Of a stretch of 64,000 nucleotides of DNA, positions 1-13,500 are shown piece after piece. Every line of letters begins with the position of its first letter. Positions within the stretch are counted from its first letter, which is position 1. The DNA comes from Archilochus colubris (taxonomy: Eukaryota > Chordata > Aves > Apodiformes > Trochilidae). A program made the position numbers and the translations under genes. The stretch covers positions 14,320,609 through 14,384,608 of the forward strand of contig CM041084.1 of assembly GCA_023079485.1 (NCBI GenBank), written 5' to 3'. Below the pieces are notes generated by a model. It ran no database searches, had not been told where the DNA came from, and saw only the letters and a program-made list of their open reading frames with translations.

Positions 1-1448
1 CTACATGTAAATTCTTGACAACTGTCTTCCAAGCACTGGCAGAACACCAGGTCAGCCATTGCCCCTTGAAGCCACCACCTTGGAAGTACAATCTCCCCTG
101 GGAAATAGGACCAGAAGTATTAATGTTGAAATTATTTTTTTAGTATAATTGGTCGTAGTCTCCTCTCATTATTGGGCTTTTGTGACTGGCACTCTGACCA
201 AAAGCCAGAAGGGGTTGTGGACCATGATTAGAGGTACACAGTAGAAACAAGCAAGGCTTTTAGGACTGCACTGAAAATTGTAGAATCATAGAATAGTTTA
301 AGATGGAAGGGACCATTCACAACTTCCCTGGGCAATCTGTTCCAGTGTTACCACCCTCATAGTGGTGGTTTCTATCTGAAGAAGGCTTCAGGCTTTGCAG
401 CTATGTGTTGGAAGTATCAAATAGCACTTCTAATCCTTTTTTTTTCTTTTCTTTTCTTTTCATTTACCTAATTCATAGAAAATAAATGTTGAAAATACTT
501 CACTTCTACTTCTTTGTTATATACATTTTCAGATTTTATACTTTAGAGTACTTTTCTCTACATGATATTCTAAATTTTTGTGGAATTTTTCATAAAATAG
601 GGTAAAATAGCTCCTCTTGCTTATGTTGGATTATAAACTTTTCTTGGCAAGGACTGTTTCTTTGTAAAGTTAATTCATTCTTAGAACCAATCTTCTCTGT
701 GGAGGCACCTGAGGTGGTGTTATAAGTACAAATTAGAACTTGTTTTATATGCAAAGGATCACTGACAAGAGAAGCTGAAGGTATCAAACAAATGCCATTG
801 AGAGCTGCATTATGGCTGAAGAACCTGGAGTGCAACTCAGAGGAGAGATTTTTGTCTGAAATGTACATTTGCTGACCTGTCTTTCCCATTAGATTATGTT
901 GCAGTTTTGTCAGGAAGCAGCTTTCCTCTTTCTTTCTTTCTTTTCATTCTTATTCAATAGCAGGCACACTGGAAGAACTCTTGCAGCTACTGTTCCTGGA
1001 GTTTAATTTATGCCTTTTGAAATAACTACAACTTGTGAAACTCCATCACTGGGGGAAATCAGATTGAAATTTTCTCTTGAATAGTTGGATTATTATTGTA
1101 ACCACTTAAAGGTGACAGAATCTTCACCTCAGCCATTTTTTCCCTGAGAAGTGTTGCAAATGTCACCCAGTTAAACCTCAGATCAGAGTGTCATTTAAAA
1201 ACATGTCTCATTAAACACTTAGCTCTTGTTATGACCCTGATGGATTGATTGCTACCGAATATTCTAAAAATGAAATGCATTACTTTTCTGAGAAGCTTTA
1301 ACCATGTATTTTCCATTCCTATTTGGAACAGGAATGCCTGACACTTGTTAAGCAGTTAGAACCTGGTCCACTACTCACATAATTCAAAGGCTTGAGAATG
1401 AAGGGTAAAAGATTATTTTTAACAAGTAGCATTTGTCATGTTTTGCAG
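1..1448 (+). other. NRP1: NRP1 intron 9 (3' part)
   Basis: This is the end of the intron preceding exon 10. It ends in a TTTTGCAG acceptor at 1441-1448. It holds a CR1 LINE remnant at about 282-380 and pyrimidine-rich simple sequence at about 437-460 and 929-943. I see no exon inside it. The intron number is assigned by comparison with human NRP1. Confidence 0.85.
282..380 (-). mobile_element. CR1 LINE 3' fragment, internally deleted
   Basis: The stretch opens with AGAATCATAGAATAGTTTA, followed by GATGGAAGGGACC. This is the reverse complement of the well-known 3' end of avian CR1 retrotransposons. It then jumps to CCCTGGGCAATCTGTTCCAG and CACCCTCATAGTG, which in an intact CR1 lie further inside the element. 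The piece is therefore a 5'-truncated copy with an internal deletion, in antisense orientation to NRP1. No coding capacity remains. The right edge is approximate. Confidence 0.85.
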
Positions 1449-1593
1449 ACTTTTGAAGGCAACACCAACTATGACACACCTGAACTGAGGACTTTTGAAC
1501 CTGTATCGACGAGATTCATCCGTGTCTACCCTGAGAGAGCCACACACGGAGGACTGGGGCTGAGAATGGAGCTGCTGGGCTGTGAACTCGAAG
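1449..1593 (+). CDS. NRP1: NRP1 exon 10: end of the b2 (F5/8C) domain
   Basis: This 145-base exon starts in phase 0 (T-F-E-G-N) after TTTTGCAG and ends in phase 1 before GTAATT. It encodes the last 48 residues of the second coagulation factor V/VIII C-terminal-like (discoidin) domain, including NYDTPELRTF, STRFIRVYPERATHGG and LRMELLGCELE. The cysteine in LLGCELE is, by family knowledge, the closing half of the domain disulfide; its partner is upstream of the window. b1 and b2 bind the C-terminal basic tails of VEGF-A and furin-processed semaphorins, and b2 adds heparin-binding surface. Confidence 0.95.
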
Positions 1594-4500
1594 GTAATTG
1601 CTCTGCTAGAGATGAATGGGCTTTATTATTTTCATAAATGCATTCTCCACTGGGACTACTGTTGCTGAATACTGCTGTGTCTGTACAGGCAGCACATCGG
1701 GCTCTTATGTCCATAACTGCCATTAGGGCTGTTTCTTGGCCTAATCAGTTCCTTCTCTGCAGACGTTTCAATATGCCCAAGGCACAAGTATTATTCTTTC
1801 TCCCATTCCTTTGTTGAATCACAGTGATAGTCTCCACATGGTTTTCTGTTCCCTTAAGCAGCCTTATGATTATACTTTCTAGAAGCATAGAGCAATTAAG
1901 AGAGAATAAAGACAGGAACTTATATTTTGTATTACTGTGATACAGCCCTGAAAGAAATGTTTTCTGAGAATGCAGAGGGAGCGTTGCAATAAACATAACA
2001 CTACAGTAGGCAATGAGTACTTGGCTGGGCAGGCTCCATGATATTTTTGGGGGGGAGGGGCAGGCAGGGGCCTATTTGTTCGTTACCAAGCTTTAATTTT
2101 GCAAGAGTATGTAGGTGGTAAAAGACCAAGAAAAGCAAAGTTTAGACATTTATCCTTGGATTGCAACACAAAGTCAAGCTTTGATTCTTGCTATATAAAC
2201 AATAATTATTTAACTTCATAGGTAACTAGAGATCACACTGTGTATTTTATTATTTTATCTGATGAATGATGGTGTAGTACCATGGTTTATAAACCACACA
2301 GTTTAACAGTACACAGAATAACAAACCATGTTATTCAGGGTTTCCTATGATACCTTGCATAGAAGTAGCTGAACAGGCTCCCAAGATTAACAGAACTGAC
2401 TGTTTTGCCTCCATTTCTTTCACACCATTTCTTCCTCAAGGGGGAAGAATGGGATGCATTAACTGTGAGAACTGATGAGTTCTGAGTTGTTTTTTAGTGA
2501 AGGCCAGATTGAATAAGTGTGCTTTTTACTGAGCCCGGAAAGTGGGGAGGTTGAAAAAACTTCCCAGTTCCTGCAGGAAGCCTTCATTTCCTGTGGGAAT
2601 ATTTAGTTCCTGCAGACTATTGTGCTACTTGCTCAGAAAAAAGAAAATCCAGCACCTGCTTTATGTAAACTCACAACCTGTGGGCCAAGTTCTTGCACCA
2701 CAGGGCTGCAGTAGCCACCTAGGCATCTAGAATTGGGTCAGTGGACCATATTAGAAGAATACATTGCTTAGTAAGATGGAGGAACCAGAAAAGAAGACAG
2801 GACAGTCAAAGTACCTTTACTTTTAGTCAAACTGCAGCAGCAAGTATGACTTTTTTCCCTGGGAAACATCTACTTGCATTTGTCTTGTATGCTTCTGAAA
2901 GGTGCTCAGCTGTAGGTCACCCATGGACAAGTGAGGTCAATTCCCATTTACCTGTGGGAAAAGCATAATAGGAAAATTTTGTAGTATAACTGTATCTTAA
3001 GGAGGAGATTGAATGAAGAGAAGTCACTTGAGATTTACTGAGCAGAAAAGGATTTGAGATGAGAAAAGAAGCATGGAGGTAGTCACAGGAGTAGAAATCG
3101 GGTCTCCAGCAGTAACGAGCAAGGGGAAGTTTTGTCTGCTCAAAGCATCTCAGGGGGGTTATATGAAATGATGGCAGAGATGTAGGCAAGCTTGAGGCTA
3201 TACAGGGGCAAAAAGATCAAGGTAAGAAACTTAACTTGATGCAGAAAGCTAGAGGGAGCTCCCGGGGGAGATTTTTAAGAAATGTGGGTAACAGAAATTT
3301 TGCATAATTCATAGTAGGTACAGACCCATTTCTTTAACTAGGGCTAGATTGTGCCTGTAAAGCCTAGGTTAGGGTCCTAAAGGGCTGTCTTTCATCTCAG
3401 AATACAGCTACTTCAGCAACTAGCATCCCTCCTGACATTTTCAGGCATGATGTTAGTGCATAAGATCTGTGGCCAGCAGGCTCTGGGGTCAGCAGAAGAG
3501 CAAAGAAGAATCCAAGGAAGGGATGCATTATTGTATAGTTCATAATGAGAGTAAAACATTGTTAATGAAAATAACAGTAGGTGAGAATGGACAAAAGCTT
3601 GGATTGAATTCCCACAGTGGTTATCTTAAGTCAGAGAACTATACTTGCAGCATAAAACATAAATGTAAACATAACCTCAAGTATCTGCATTCTGATTTTC
3701 CAGATGTGGTGTGTTTTGCAGATACGAGGGTATAGATATATTTTCTGGCACCTTGCATAGTTCTCAAGCTTTCAACTCTAATAACAAAGGTCAGAATTTT
3801 ACTGGTTATGCAGCAGCTACCGGAAAGTCATCACCAATGAGAAGCAGGCAGGTGGCCGGGAGGGATGACTGACATCACTGATGTCTTATTTATAACTTCA
3901 ATGCAAACAAAAGAAACTCCTTCCAGATCTCCTCATTGAGCACGAAGGGATTCTACATCACACCGCCTTCCTGCCACTGTTACCAGGACTCTGCTCAGAG
4001 ATTTCCTCTCTTACAAGTGCTCTGCAGCAAGGTTTCTTCAGGAAAGCCGTGGGTGCTAGAGAGTTACCACTCTGAGCATGCACCTCTCCTGCTTCTCTGT
4101 ACAGGTCCATTCACAGACACTTTGGCCTGCAATAAAATGATGGGGTTTTCAACCCCACCCTAAGCCTTCTATTCTGCTTTGCCAGGCATTCGCTCTTCGT
4201 TGGTAGAAACACTCATCAGTCAGTGAATATACAGCCCAGAGCTTTGCTGCCCAGCTCTTGAGTTGCTCTTTTGCTCAAATACAGCAGAGCACCTTGGAGC
4301 AAGAAGGCAGAACAGACACATCCTGTTGCAAAGAAGTACCAGCTAACCTGCAAAGTAGAGTTGCTCCTTTCATCAGATACAACACATGAAGGCAGCATAT
4401 GGTGCTCATCAAAATATTACTGCCAATTGCATGCTGATTCTCCAGCACATTTTAACTGAATGACTGGGTTTTGTTTCAGCTCCTACTGCTGTCCCTACTG

Positions 4501-7500
4501 TTTCTGAAGGCAAACCCGTGGATGAATGTGATGATGACCAGGCAAACTGTCACAGTGGCACAGGTGATGACTACCAACTGACAGGTGCAGAAACCATCCT
4601 CATTCCATTGCAGCTTCACTGTAGCTCATATCCATCACCAGTTATCAGCTAAACATTTGCACCGATTTAATCACTCAACATAAGTGGGCATTGGTATGCA
4701 GTTTGTATTGTCAGTGCTGTCAAAACATAGGCATCTGCCTTTTACATATGACAATACTTGTGATTGTTTTCTCAGCTATGTAATTTTTGAAGCAAATCAT
4801 AGTGACTAGCTGGAAGAGAGGGCAATTTCTTTGAGCGGGAATTGTGTCTAGTCAAATGTCCTAATCAAACTTCCTCTTATTATGAAAAAAGCTGGACAAA
4901 CCTTTTAAGGGTTATTGTCTGAGACTGAAGAACTCAAAATGAAATATTTTTCAGGTTCAAGATAGGTATATGCTTCCATATCTAAAATTTAGTATAGGCA
5001 CTCAAATCTCAGCCCCAAACCTTTCCCAGACATCATCAAAGCAGATTTGTTTCATCAAAGTATGTATCCACATACATGGACAGAAATATTCCCGTGAGCT
5101 TCCCCACAACCACTGCATTACAGTCACAAGGGGGGCTGATGTTCTCCAAGCTGCCATCACTAGCAGAAAAATCAGAGAGAAAGACATAACAGGGTCTGCA
5201 GCTGGAAGGGAGGAAGCTTGCTTGTTTTCATGTTTTCCCATTGTTGCAGCTGACACTGCACCACTATGTTTTTGGTCTCTTCTTAGAGGTCACTTGCTCC
5301 ACAAAGCTCTGTTTGATGAGACTTTCTGGTAGCAGATCTATACATCTGCAGTAATTGAGCTTATATCTGGGCACAGTGACACAAGTTATTTCATCACTGC
5401 TGCCTGGCATGCTTATCTCATATATGTTTATTTCTTCTTACACCCATGATATAAAATAGCATTAAAACCTGGCAATAGCTGTCCAAGAGTACATTGGGCA
5501 GGTTAAAGATTGGGGTTTTGGAAGCAGCCAAGTAGAACATCTGCCAGCAGATGAAAGTGTGGTTTCAGCATCAAACCCATCCTGAGCTTTGCCAGTGTCT
5601 CCTGTAAATGCATGTTGCAAACCATAAACTGAAAAATTCTTGAGTGGAAAAGACACTGCACATTCCCTGTCACTGCTTTTCAAATCAGTGTCCCAGATGA
5701 ATCTTACTCTTTTTCAAAACAGCCTTGCAGGGATTCTGATAAAATAAGTCTATATTGTGTTAAGGTATCTCAGAAAGATTTCAGTGTTACTAAACATAGT
5801 AATTTATTTATTTTTTCTGAAAGGAAAGAGCCAGGTCAGGAAACACTGTGTCTTCCTGCAAAACCCTGCACTCAAGGCTGGCTTGCAAAGCCTAGTAGGT
5901 AGAGATGTATTTCATGTAGATGGAGGTTGTGTGAGGGGAAGAAGATATACCTATGCAAGCACCTTCTCTATTTACTCATAGCCTCTGCACTTCAGGGAGC
6001 TTAGAACTGCATCCCACATGTTCCTAAGGGAAAGCTTATTGAGCAGAAGAAACTCCCTCTGGCAAATTTTGTAGGTTGTGCATAGGGAGCAGTTTATAAT
6101 CTCTAGGACAAGGCAACAGCCATCAGCCTTCCTGAGCATCAGCTCTTTTGGGAATCTAAACCTATTTCAATTGCTAAAATTGAAAGTTACTACATTGTCC
6201 TTCTACAAAAGTATGGACACTCAGCTATCATCTACTACTACACCACCTGGAAATCTCAAGCAGTACACGTCCAGTTGTTCTGTAGAAACACTGGGCTACA
6301 CACATGATGATACTTAAAATGCTAAAATCCAGAATGATTTTGCCAATCATTTCATTGTAAATATTCTTTTCTTCCTCCAAATTCATCAAAGCATGTAAAT
6401 CTTGTGACCCATTAAAGACAACAGGGCAGGGCAGAGGGGCTTTTCATCAGGGCTTTGCCCTCGTTTATCCACTACCACTGTGAGTGTAGTGCCTGCATCC
6501 TCATGGGTACAACAGTTAAGAGTCACTTCCCTAATAGCATTTGCACATATGTTAATATGACAATGAAACCTCCCTGGCAATTAACTGTAATTGTGCTGTA
6601 GGCCAGATTCCTTCCTGCTCTATTTGGACCCCATACAGCGCTGCTCTATTTGCGTGGCATAGAGCATTTCCCATCAGATCATTCTCACAAACATAAAGCT
6701 GATACAGCTTGGGCATTCACTCTCATTGGAAGCTTTCATAGTCACCCTTTCTATAATGCTTTAAGCATTTGCTTGCTGGAGAAAAGAAAAGCCATTGACT
6801 GGTAATCAGCATCCCACTGTGCATTTATAATTGTGCTAATTTACTTTTTGTTTCCTTTATCAATATGAGGCTTGCTTTAAAAAGTCAAGTATTTTAAAAA
6901 TATCAATTAATGATCTTAGGAGGGGGCCATGACCCCATTCACCTCTTGTTCATCTGCTTGAGGGACAAGACAAAGAGGAAGTCTTTAATTACTCCTGCTT
7001 ATTGAGACAGAAGTGCAACCTACCTTAGACTTTAGCCTGAAGTCAGGCAATTCCCATGCACCTCGCTTGTGAGCTGGTCTCATGTCCTTATATCAGAAAC
7101 GTGTCAGGGGTGAATGGTGCTACAGAGATCAGATGCTGAATTCCCATGTGATTTGGAGCAAATTTGGGTCTATAAAACAAGGACAGCCTCAGGGGCATAG
7201 TGATCATTAATTAACTGGTGTTTGTAAGGTCTCCAAAGATATGCAGCTTTATTTAATGCTGAGTTCTTGCTTTCTCTTTTGATAAAGGAAACCATATGTT
7301 GTCATATTTTCATGCTTAAGCTCACATACTCAGTGATGTACATGGCAATATTTCAGATTTATATATAGGATATTCCTAATGACTGATGTGTCCTTTGTTG
7401 TGTCCCATGTATCATGATATGCATAATTTCTTTTGCAGGTGGTACTACGGTGCTGAATACAGAAAAGCCAACTGTAATAGACAATACATTACAACCAGGT

Positions 7501-10500
7501 AAAAAAAATTCTTATCAAAAACATAATAAATTCCATACCCGAATTTCATATCAGAGACAAAATCATGAATTAAAGCACTTCCTGACTTCTCATTCCCTAA
7601 AAGTCTCTGAAGTAAAGAAGCATCTGGTCTCTCAGCTCTGTACAGTAAATATTTTATTCCTTTCATCCACATGTAGACACAGCAGAGAACAAGATTTCCT
7701 TCTGCATCAGCAAATGCCAAATACTGACAAAATTAAACTAACTTAATCACATAGTGCACTCTGTTTAAATGTGGCATGTCATTGACACAAAGTGTGTTTC
7801 CAAACTCTGGGAAAACAAAAACAGAGCCACACAGGCCTACTCACTATTTTTATCCATGGTTTTACAAAAGTAAGACAAGTAAGTTTGCCAGTTTTCTCCA
7901 CCAGGGAGCTGGCAGTTTTAATATATTGTTTTCTAGCAAGTGTTCCCAAAATGGGGTTACATAAGCTGCTACCATGAACTTGAAAAGGGAAAAACAAGTT
8001 GTCACTGGCAGCAGGTTCCTTTTACTTAATCAATACAATAACTAGCAGCTTTTAAAATCCTTAGTTTGCTGCTTCCACAGCTTTCATACCATTTTTTAAT
8101 ATCCTGTACAATTTACTGGGAGTGTGGGAGGGGACAGATTTGGGCAGAAAACCCAGACTCCAAAAACTACGAGCACTAGTTTAAAATCCTTTGCATTCAT
8201 ACTTGTGGAGCAGTAAAGAGATCAGTTTTCAGTTACTCCCATTTCCTCCATTAAATACAGTTAGGCACAGTCTTGCAAGTGATTTATTAACAGGGTGGGT
8301 AAGTGTTTATCATTGTTTCCTCAGCCATGTGACACAATTCACTCCTGCCTGAAGTTAAAAAAAAAAAAAAAAAAAAAAACAAACTAATAAGGCAAAAGTT
8401 TCCTAAAGGACACTGGTGGTGTCAGCCTGATTAAGAGACAGAACTGACTTATTTCAGACATTATGCCCACTCAGACTCTGTATTCTGATATTGCACAGGC
8501 AAAGGCTTTTACTCCCCTAAAAATTTGTCCCCAGGGTCATTCCATTGCCTCAGTCAGCATACACTGGTCCAAGCTCTGCCCTGCTTTATGAGCAGAGGGA
8601 GGCTGTGGAGCAGGGGTGCAGTGAGAACCAGGAGGGCAGCTGCTCCCCACTGCTCCTCCCCAGCCAGGGCTGCTGAAGGGCTACAGGGCTGCTGCTGATC
8701 CCATAGTCTGGGAAAAGGTAGGGGATGCAGAGGAAAGAAAGGGTGCTGTGCAGTGGATTCAGAGTAGAACATTTACATTTTTGTGTCAGAAATGATCTTG
8801 TAGCTTTCTGTTTTGCTGAAACAAAGGATTTTTTTACAGTTTTTTTAACTACCTTCTTGCATTTAAACAAATTGCGAATTCCAGATGTGCCTGTGTGCAA
8901 GTTTTCCTCCCTCCTCCCTGGTGCCAGTTGCGTTTGCAGGTTGTGTTTAACACCTTTGGCTTGGGTGGGACTCTTCAGCAATAGATTGGCTGTTTCTGCC
9001 AGAGATTAAAACATCTTCAATTTCTCTCCTTACTTCCCTCCTGCACCACCTTCACTTACTCCATGATGAGCCAAGTGTTTTCTCTACTAAAAGAGTTTCT
9101 GAGTTCCCTTCAGGGCATGCCCATGCTACTTCCCTGCATTGTGCTGGTAGGAACTGTTTCCTTCCGGGGAATAAGGGACAAGTTCACATCCCAGGCTCCA
9201 GTCTCCCACATGGCAGCACATTGGAAAGATCATAGAGAAAGATCAGTCAGATGCTAATAGATAAGAATAAGGTTTCCAGAATCTCCAGTTCAAGACATAA
9301 AGGTTTCCAGCTGCTTCTTAATCCCTCACTGAAAAGCTGCCAGAAAACTCCCAAAAATGAACCAGGATTACCCTCACTCAATATGGGGAAACCCCACTGG
9401 CACAAAGTGGAAGCATTTTCTTCTGCTGAAGGGGCACTGCTGGACCTGGCTGGCACAAGGCAGCATCTCAGAGGGAGGGGCCATACAGCAGGGACCTCTA
9501 CAGCAAGCATGAATAACAGCTTAAGCTGTCCCTGAAGTTACAGAGGTGCTCAGGGCTCCTCTGGTCCTCCGCTGGCTGAAGATCAGTTCACTCCAGTTCT
9601 TTCAGCTATTCCCAGTCTGAACAAGGAATGAATTTAACACACCAAGAACTGAGCATTGAGCTTCAGCTTTAATTCCCTCTACAGGCTTGTTTACCTTGAG
9701 ATGCTAATACAACTTGGGGTACATGGTGAGCTCCAAGTCAAAGAGCTATTCCAGGTCAGTTGCAGGTAACCCTACATGATTTACACCATGGCAGTGCTGG
9801 CCACAGCATCTTGTGCCGAGGTAGCTGGGGACAGAGATTTACCACCCCTCTCAGTAGTAGCACCTGCTGTGGCCCAGGTGCTTCTGCAATAGGTCCTAAT
9901 GTCATGTATTGCTGTCCTCTTGCCTGCATTCAAGCCTGCAAACACCCCTAATCTTATTAGCCCAGACTAACATGCTTGTGTGTGGCAAAGCCTGAGATTA
10001 TCCCATTCCAGCCAGCTTTCTTACACTATGGAAGCAGTCAAGAACAAATAGCTGAAAAGTCTCCGTGTATAAACAAGCTTTCCATCAAGGAGACTTTTGC
10101 AGTTAGTTTCAAGGGGACTGAACTACAAGAAAATAAAAAAGAATAATGATTTCAAATTGCTAATGTTAAAAGGTTTGGGGTTTGTTGTTTTTGGTTTTTT
10201 TTTTTAAGAAAGGATCTATCTACTTTCCTCCTCAAAACTAAAAAGATGCTGATAGCAAATCTGTCTGTCGAGGTAAATACCATTCAGTTCTCAGTCCTAA
10301 GAGTCACCAGCATCTAGTCTTTTTGAATACATCTTTTACAGTTCCAAAGGACTACTTGAAATGCTTGACTCTTAGCTATTTACATATAAAGCAAGCTGTT
10401 TATTTACATTATGTGCTCTCAGCGTGTAAGCTCAGCCCTTTGTAGAGAAGACTTTTCAAAATTTAAAGTATCTTGGGTTTCATACATGTAATAGCTATTT

Positions 10501-13500
10501 CAGAAAAATATAACTAAGAAATCCTGAGGTTAAAATCTATGTTAAGAAATCATTTAAATACAAAATAGATCTGAGTCTCATTTATGGTAGGACGACTTTG
10601 CATCAAGAAAGGGATATTAAAGCAGTTTAAATTATCATTTACTATCATTTAAGGTAATTCTGTTCTGCCAGCATAGACAGTATAAAGAGGTGAAATGCAA
10701 ATAGAAATCAGACCCAATGTACTACTTTGAAGTGGTCCAAATTATGTTTGTAATTTCCCATTTTAATATTGATTTACCTTTTGGCAAAAGCATCCTGTAG
10801 AGAATTTTCATAGCATATTTAATGCCATCATGCTCCTTCTTGCCTCTTGTTGGAGGAGTCTTAAAATTATGTCAAAGTCTGTGGGCCATGAAAGATTAAT
10901 GGACTCACAAGAAACTCACTCAACTAGATTTTCAAATGACTTTCTTGTTCATGTGCAGTAATGGTTCCAGCTGTGAGCAAGATGTGGTCAAGAAGTACAG
11001 CTGTTGGTTATTCTTTGAGATGATAAGTCTGTTTTAATTCAGTATCACGTACCCTACATTTAGAAAAAGCCATATGGGATTTCGTCACACCTCCCTCTCA
11101 GATTCTCATCTGAACCACTGCTATTTGATTACATACTAGCTGGTTTTCTTCATTGTCTTGATATGCACAAACCAGAGATCAATCATCTTATTGGCAGGAG
11201 AGTTGTGCTAGCAGGGAAATGGGCCAGCGCTACAGAGCCCACTAAATTCTGCTTGTCCCTACTTTTCTTCCTTCTAGCAGAGCTGCCAAAGCTATAGTTC
11301 AAGGAAAAAGAAGAGAACAGATTGCCTGTAGCTTACTTCAGGCTACTGCAGCAGCTCCCTGGTTGAACTATTCAACTGGTTCAACTATTGTTGAGTTCTT
11401 CTGTCTTTTGCCGGGGCAGATCTGTCATCTGTACAACTAGAGAACCCATCCTGATGCTACAAGTGTCTATTACTAATTGACTAGCAGGTCTATTTTTAAT
11501 TTTTTTGGGTCCCTGGGAGAAGCATTGGGAGAGACATAAGAACAGACAGTAAGAGATGGCATGTTTAGGGAACCCATACAATAAAAGCATTCTGAAATGC
11601 CTTGCCTTTGACCTTCAGTCCTGTTGCTGTGCTTGTCTAAGGAACATATTAACTAAATCACCTTTAAGAAAACAAGCAGGTTATTGGTCAAAATCTGCTT
11701 GATTTCAGGGGATTATCATTAACTTCTGTATGGAAATTAAGTTCATTTTTATGCTACACCATGCTGTCTTTGAGTCCAAAGCCAAAAGAACACAGGCATG
11801 GCCAAAGCATATCAGACTTAGGCTCTCCGCCAATTTCCTGCACTATATATTTCAAATGAAAGTGTAAGAAATTCTTTAATAGATGGTGCTGTGAAATTTA
11901 GCTCGGCTTTGAAACTCTCCTTCTAATCTAAATGTTCAGAGTTGGCTTCAGACCATGAAGCAAAAAGCTTCTGTCACTCCTTGTGCTTTGGAATTAACAA
12001 TTAAGTTCTGGATATTTCCTTATCCATTTCAGTGTCCAGTTCTCTTTGAATTGTGTTCAGCCTTAGCAGCATTCAAGGGAAGCAAGTATCGCTCACAGCA
12101 TATAAGAAATTTTTTCCTTTAATCCACACTGAACTTCAATAGATATCTCACAGTTCTCAGTCTATGAAATGAAGAAAACAGAATATTGTAATCTTCCTTC
12201 TCTGGATTCTTCACCCATTTACATACTTCTACTGTCTCTTCTGCTATTTATTATTATTCAAAGTTGAACAATACCAGTCCTTTCAATTTCTTTCTGCTTT
12301 GTGCTCATTTATGCTGTGTGATATCTTCAGATTGATGTGATCTATCTACCACTGTTCTCCTTTCTTGTGCTTTGAATACCACACAGGCTATCACTAGCTT
12401 TGCATGATATAATCCTGTGGGATTAATAAGATTAATTTTGTTTTATGTTTTCGAAGACCTTTCTAAAGTTCTGTTTCATGGCTCTGATGTCAAAGCCATG
12501 CAATATACCTCTCCCTAGGCCTCCTTGACAATGAAAGACTATTTTTCACAAATTTAAAACCCCTTAATTCATTTCAATGTCACTCTGTTTCTTTAAAAAC
12601 TCCCCTTGATTTTCAGATGTCCCCCTTTGGGCAAGATGTCTTTGATCATGGCCCTATTGTCTAGAAAAAAAAAAAAAAAAAAAAGATATACTGAAGAAAG
12701 AAACATAATGGATTGCCTCCCTGCACTCATGTGTGCACAGACTGGGTTCTGCTTCTTCAACATTTTGAGCCACAGACAGATTATTCACTGCGATCTGCCC
12801 CTTTCCTAGAAAGACTCAGAGTCCTCCAGGAAACACGTTTTCTCCACATTGAATTCCTGTGCCAGACATTATCTGTTTAATTCATTTGTTCCCAGCTAGG
12901 ATGCTGTATTCGTGACAATGTGGAGTAGACCCCTCTGGAGGGCAGCGGGAGGGAGGGGGAGGCAGATGAAAGGAAGGAGCAAAGAATGAGGGCTCAGCAC
13001 GAGGGATGCTGCAAGCACAGCCGAGGCACTGACAGGCAGAGGAGAGGGGCAGGAGCTGCCATATGCTCAGACCTCTGTGCTGACAGAAAGAAATTTTCTA
13101 GGGGCCAGAGGGGAGAGGGCACAGTGGCTGTGATGCAGGAATCCAGTGAGTTGAGATTAAACTGTGTCTGGGAGCAAAGACCTTCTGAACAAGGACACAG
13201 CAGGCAAGGAGAGAATGATAGATGAACCCTTTTTATATCCACCCTGTCTCAACCTTCTCACCTGAGGTTTTCTCTGTGCTGATAAAATTATTATTTTGCT
13301 TTAATTTCCATTAAAATCTGGGTTGTGAGTTCAAAAGCCTTTCCAGCCTTCCCTAGGCAGCTCACTGCTTGGAGCTCTTTGTTTCTTCAGACTGGAACCG
13401 CTCCACCTCAAAGCTCTGGCCAGCCACAGGTCCCAACACACTTCCCATATTTCTTCATATTTTCCCACAAAAAACAAAACACATTCTAGGAGCCACATTA

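Noticed and set aside
1526..1723. Minus-strand open frame over NRP1 exon 10
   Set aside because: It is antisense to a well-supported exon.
7898..7911. CCACCAGGGAGCTG as a CTCF site
   Set aside because: Only 12 of 14 positions match, with mismatches in the heavily weighted GGC core.
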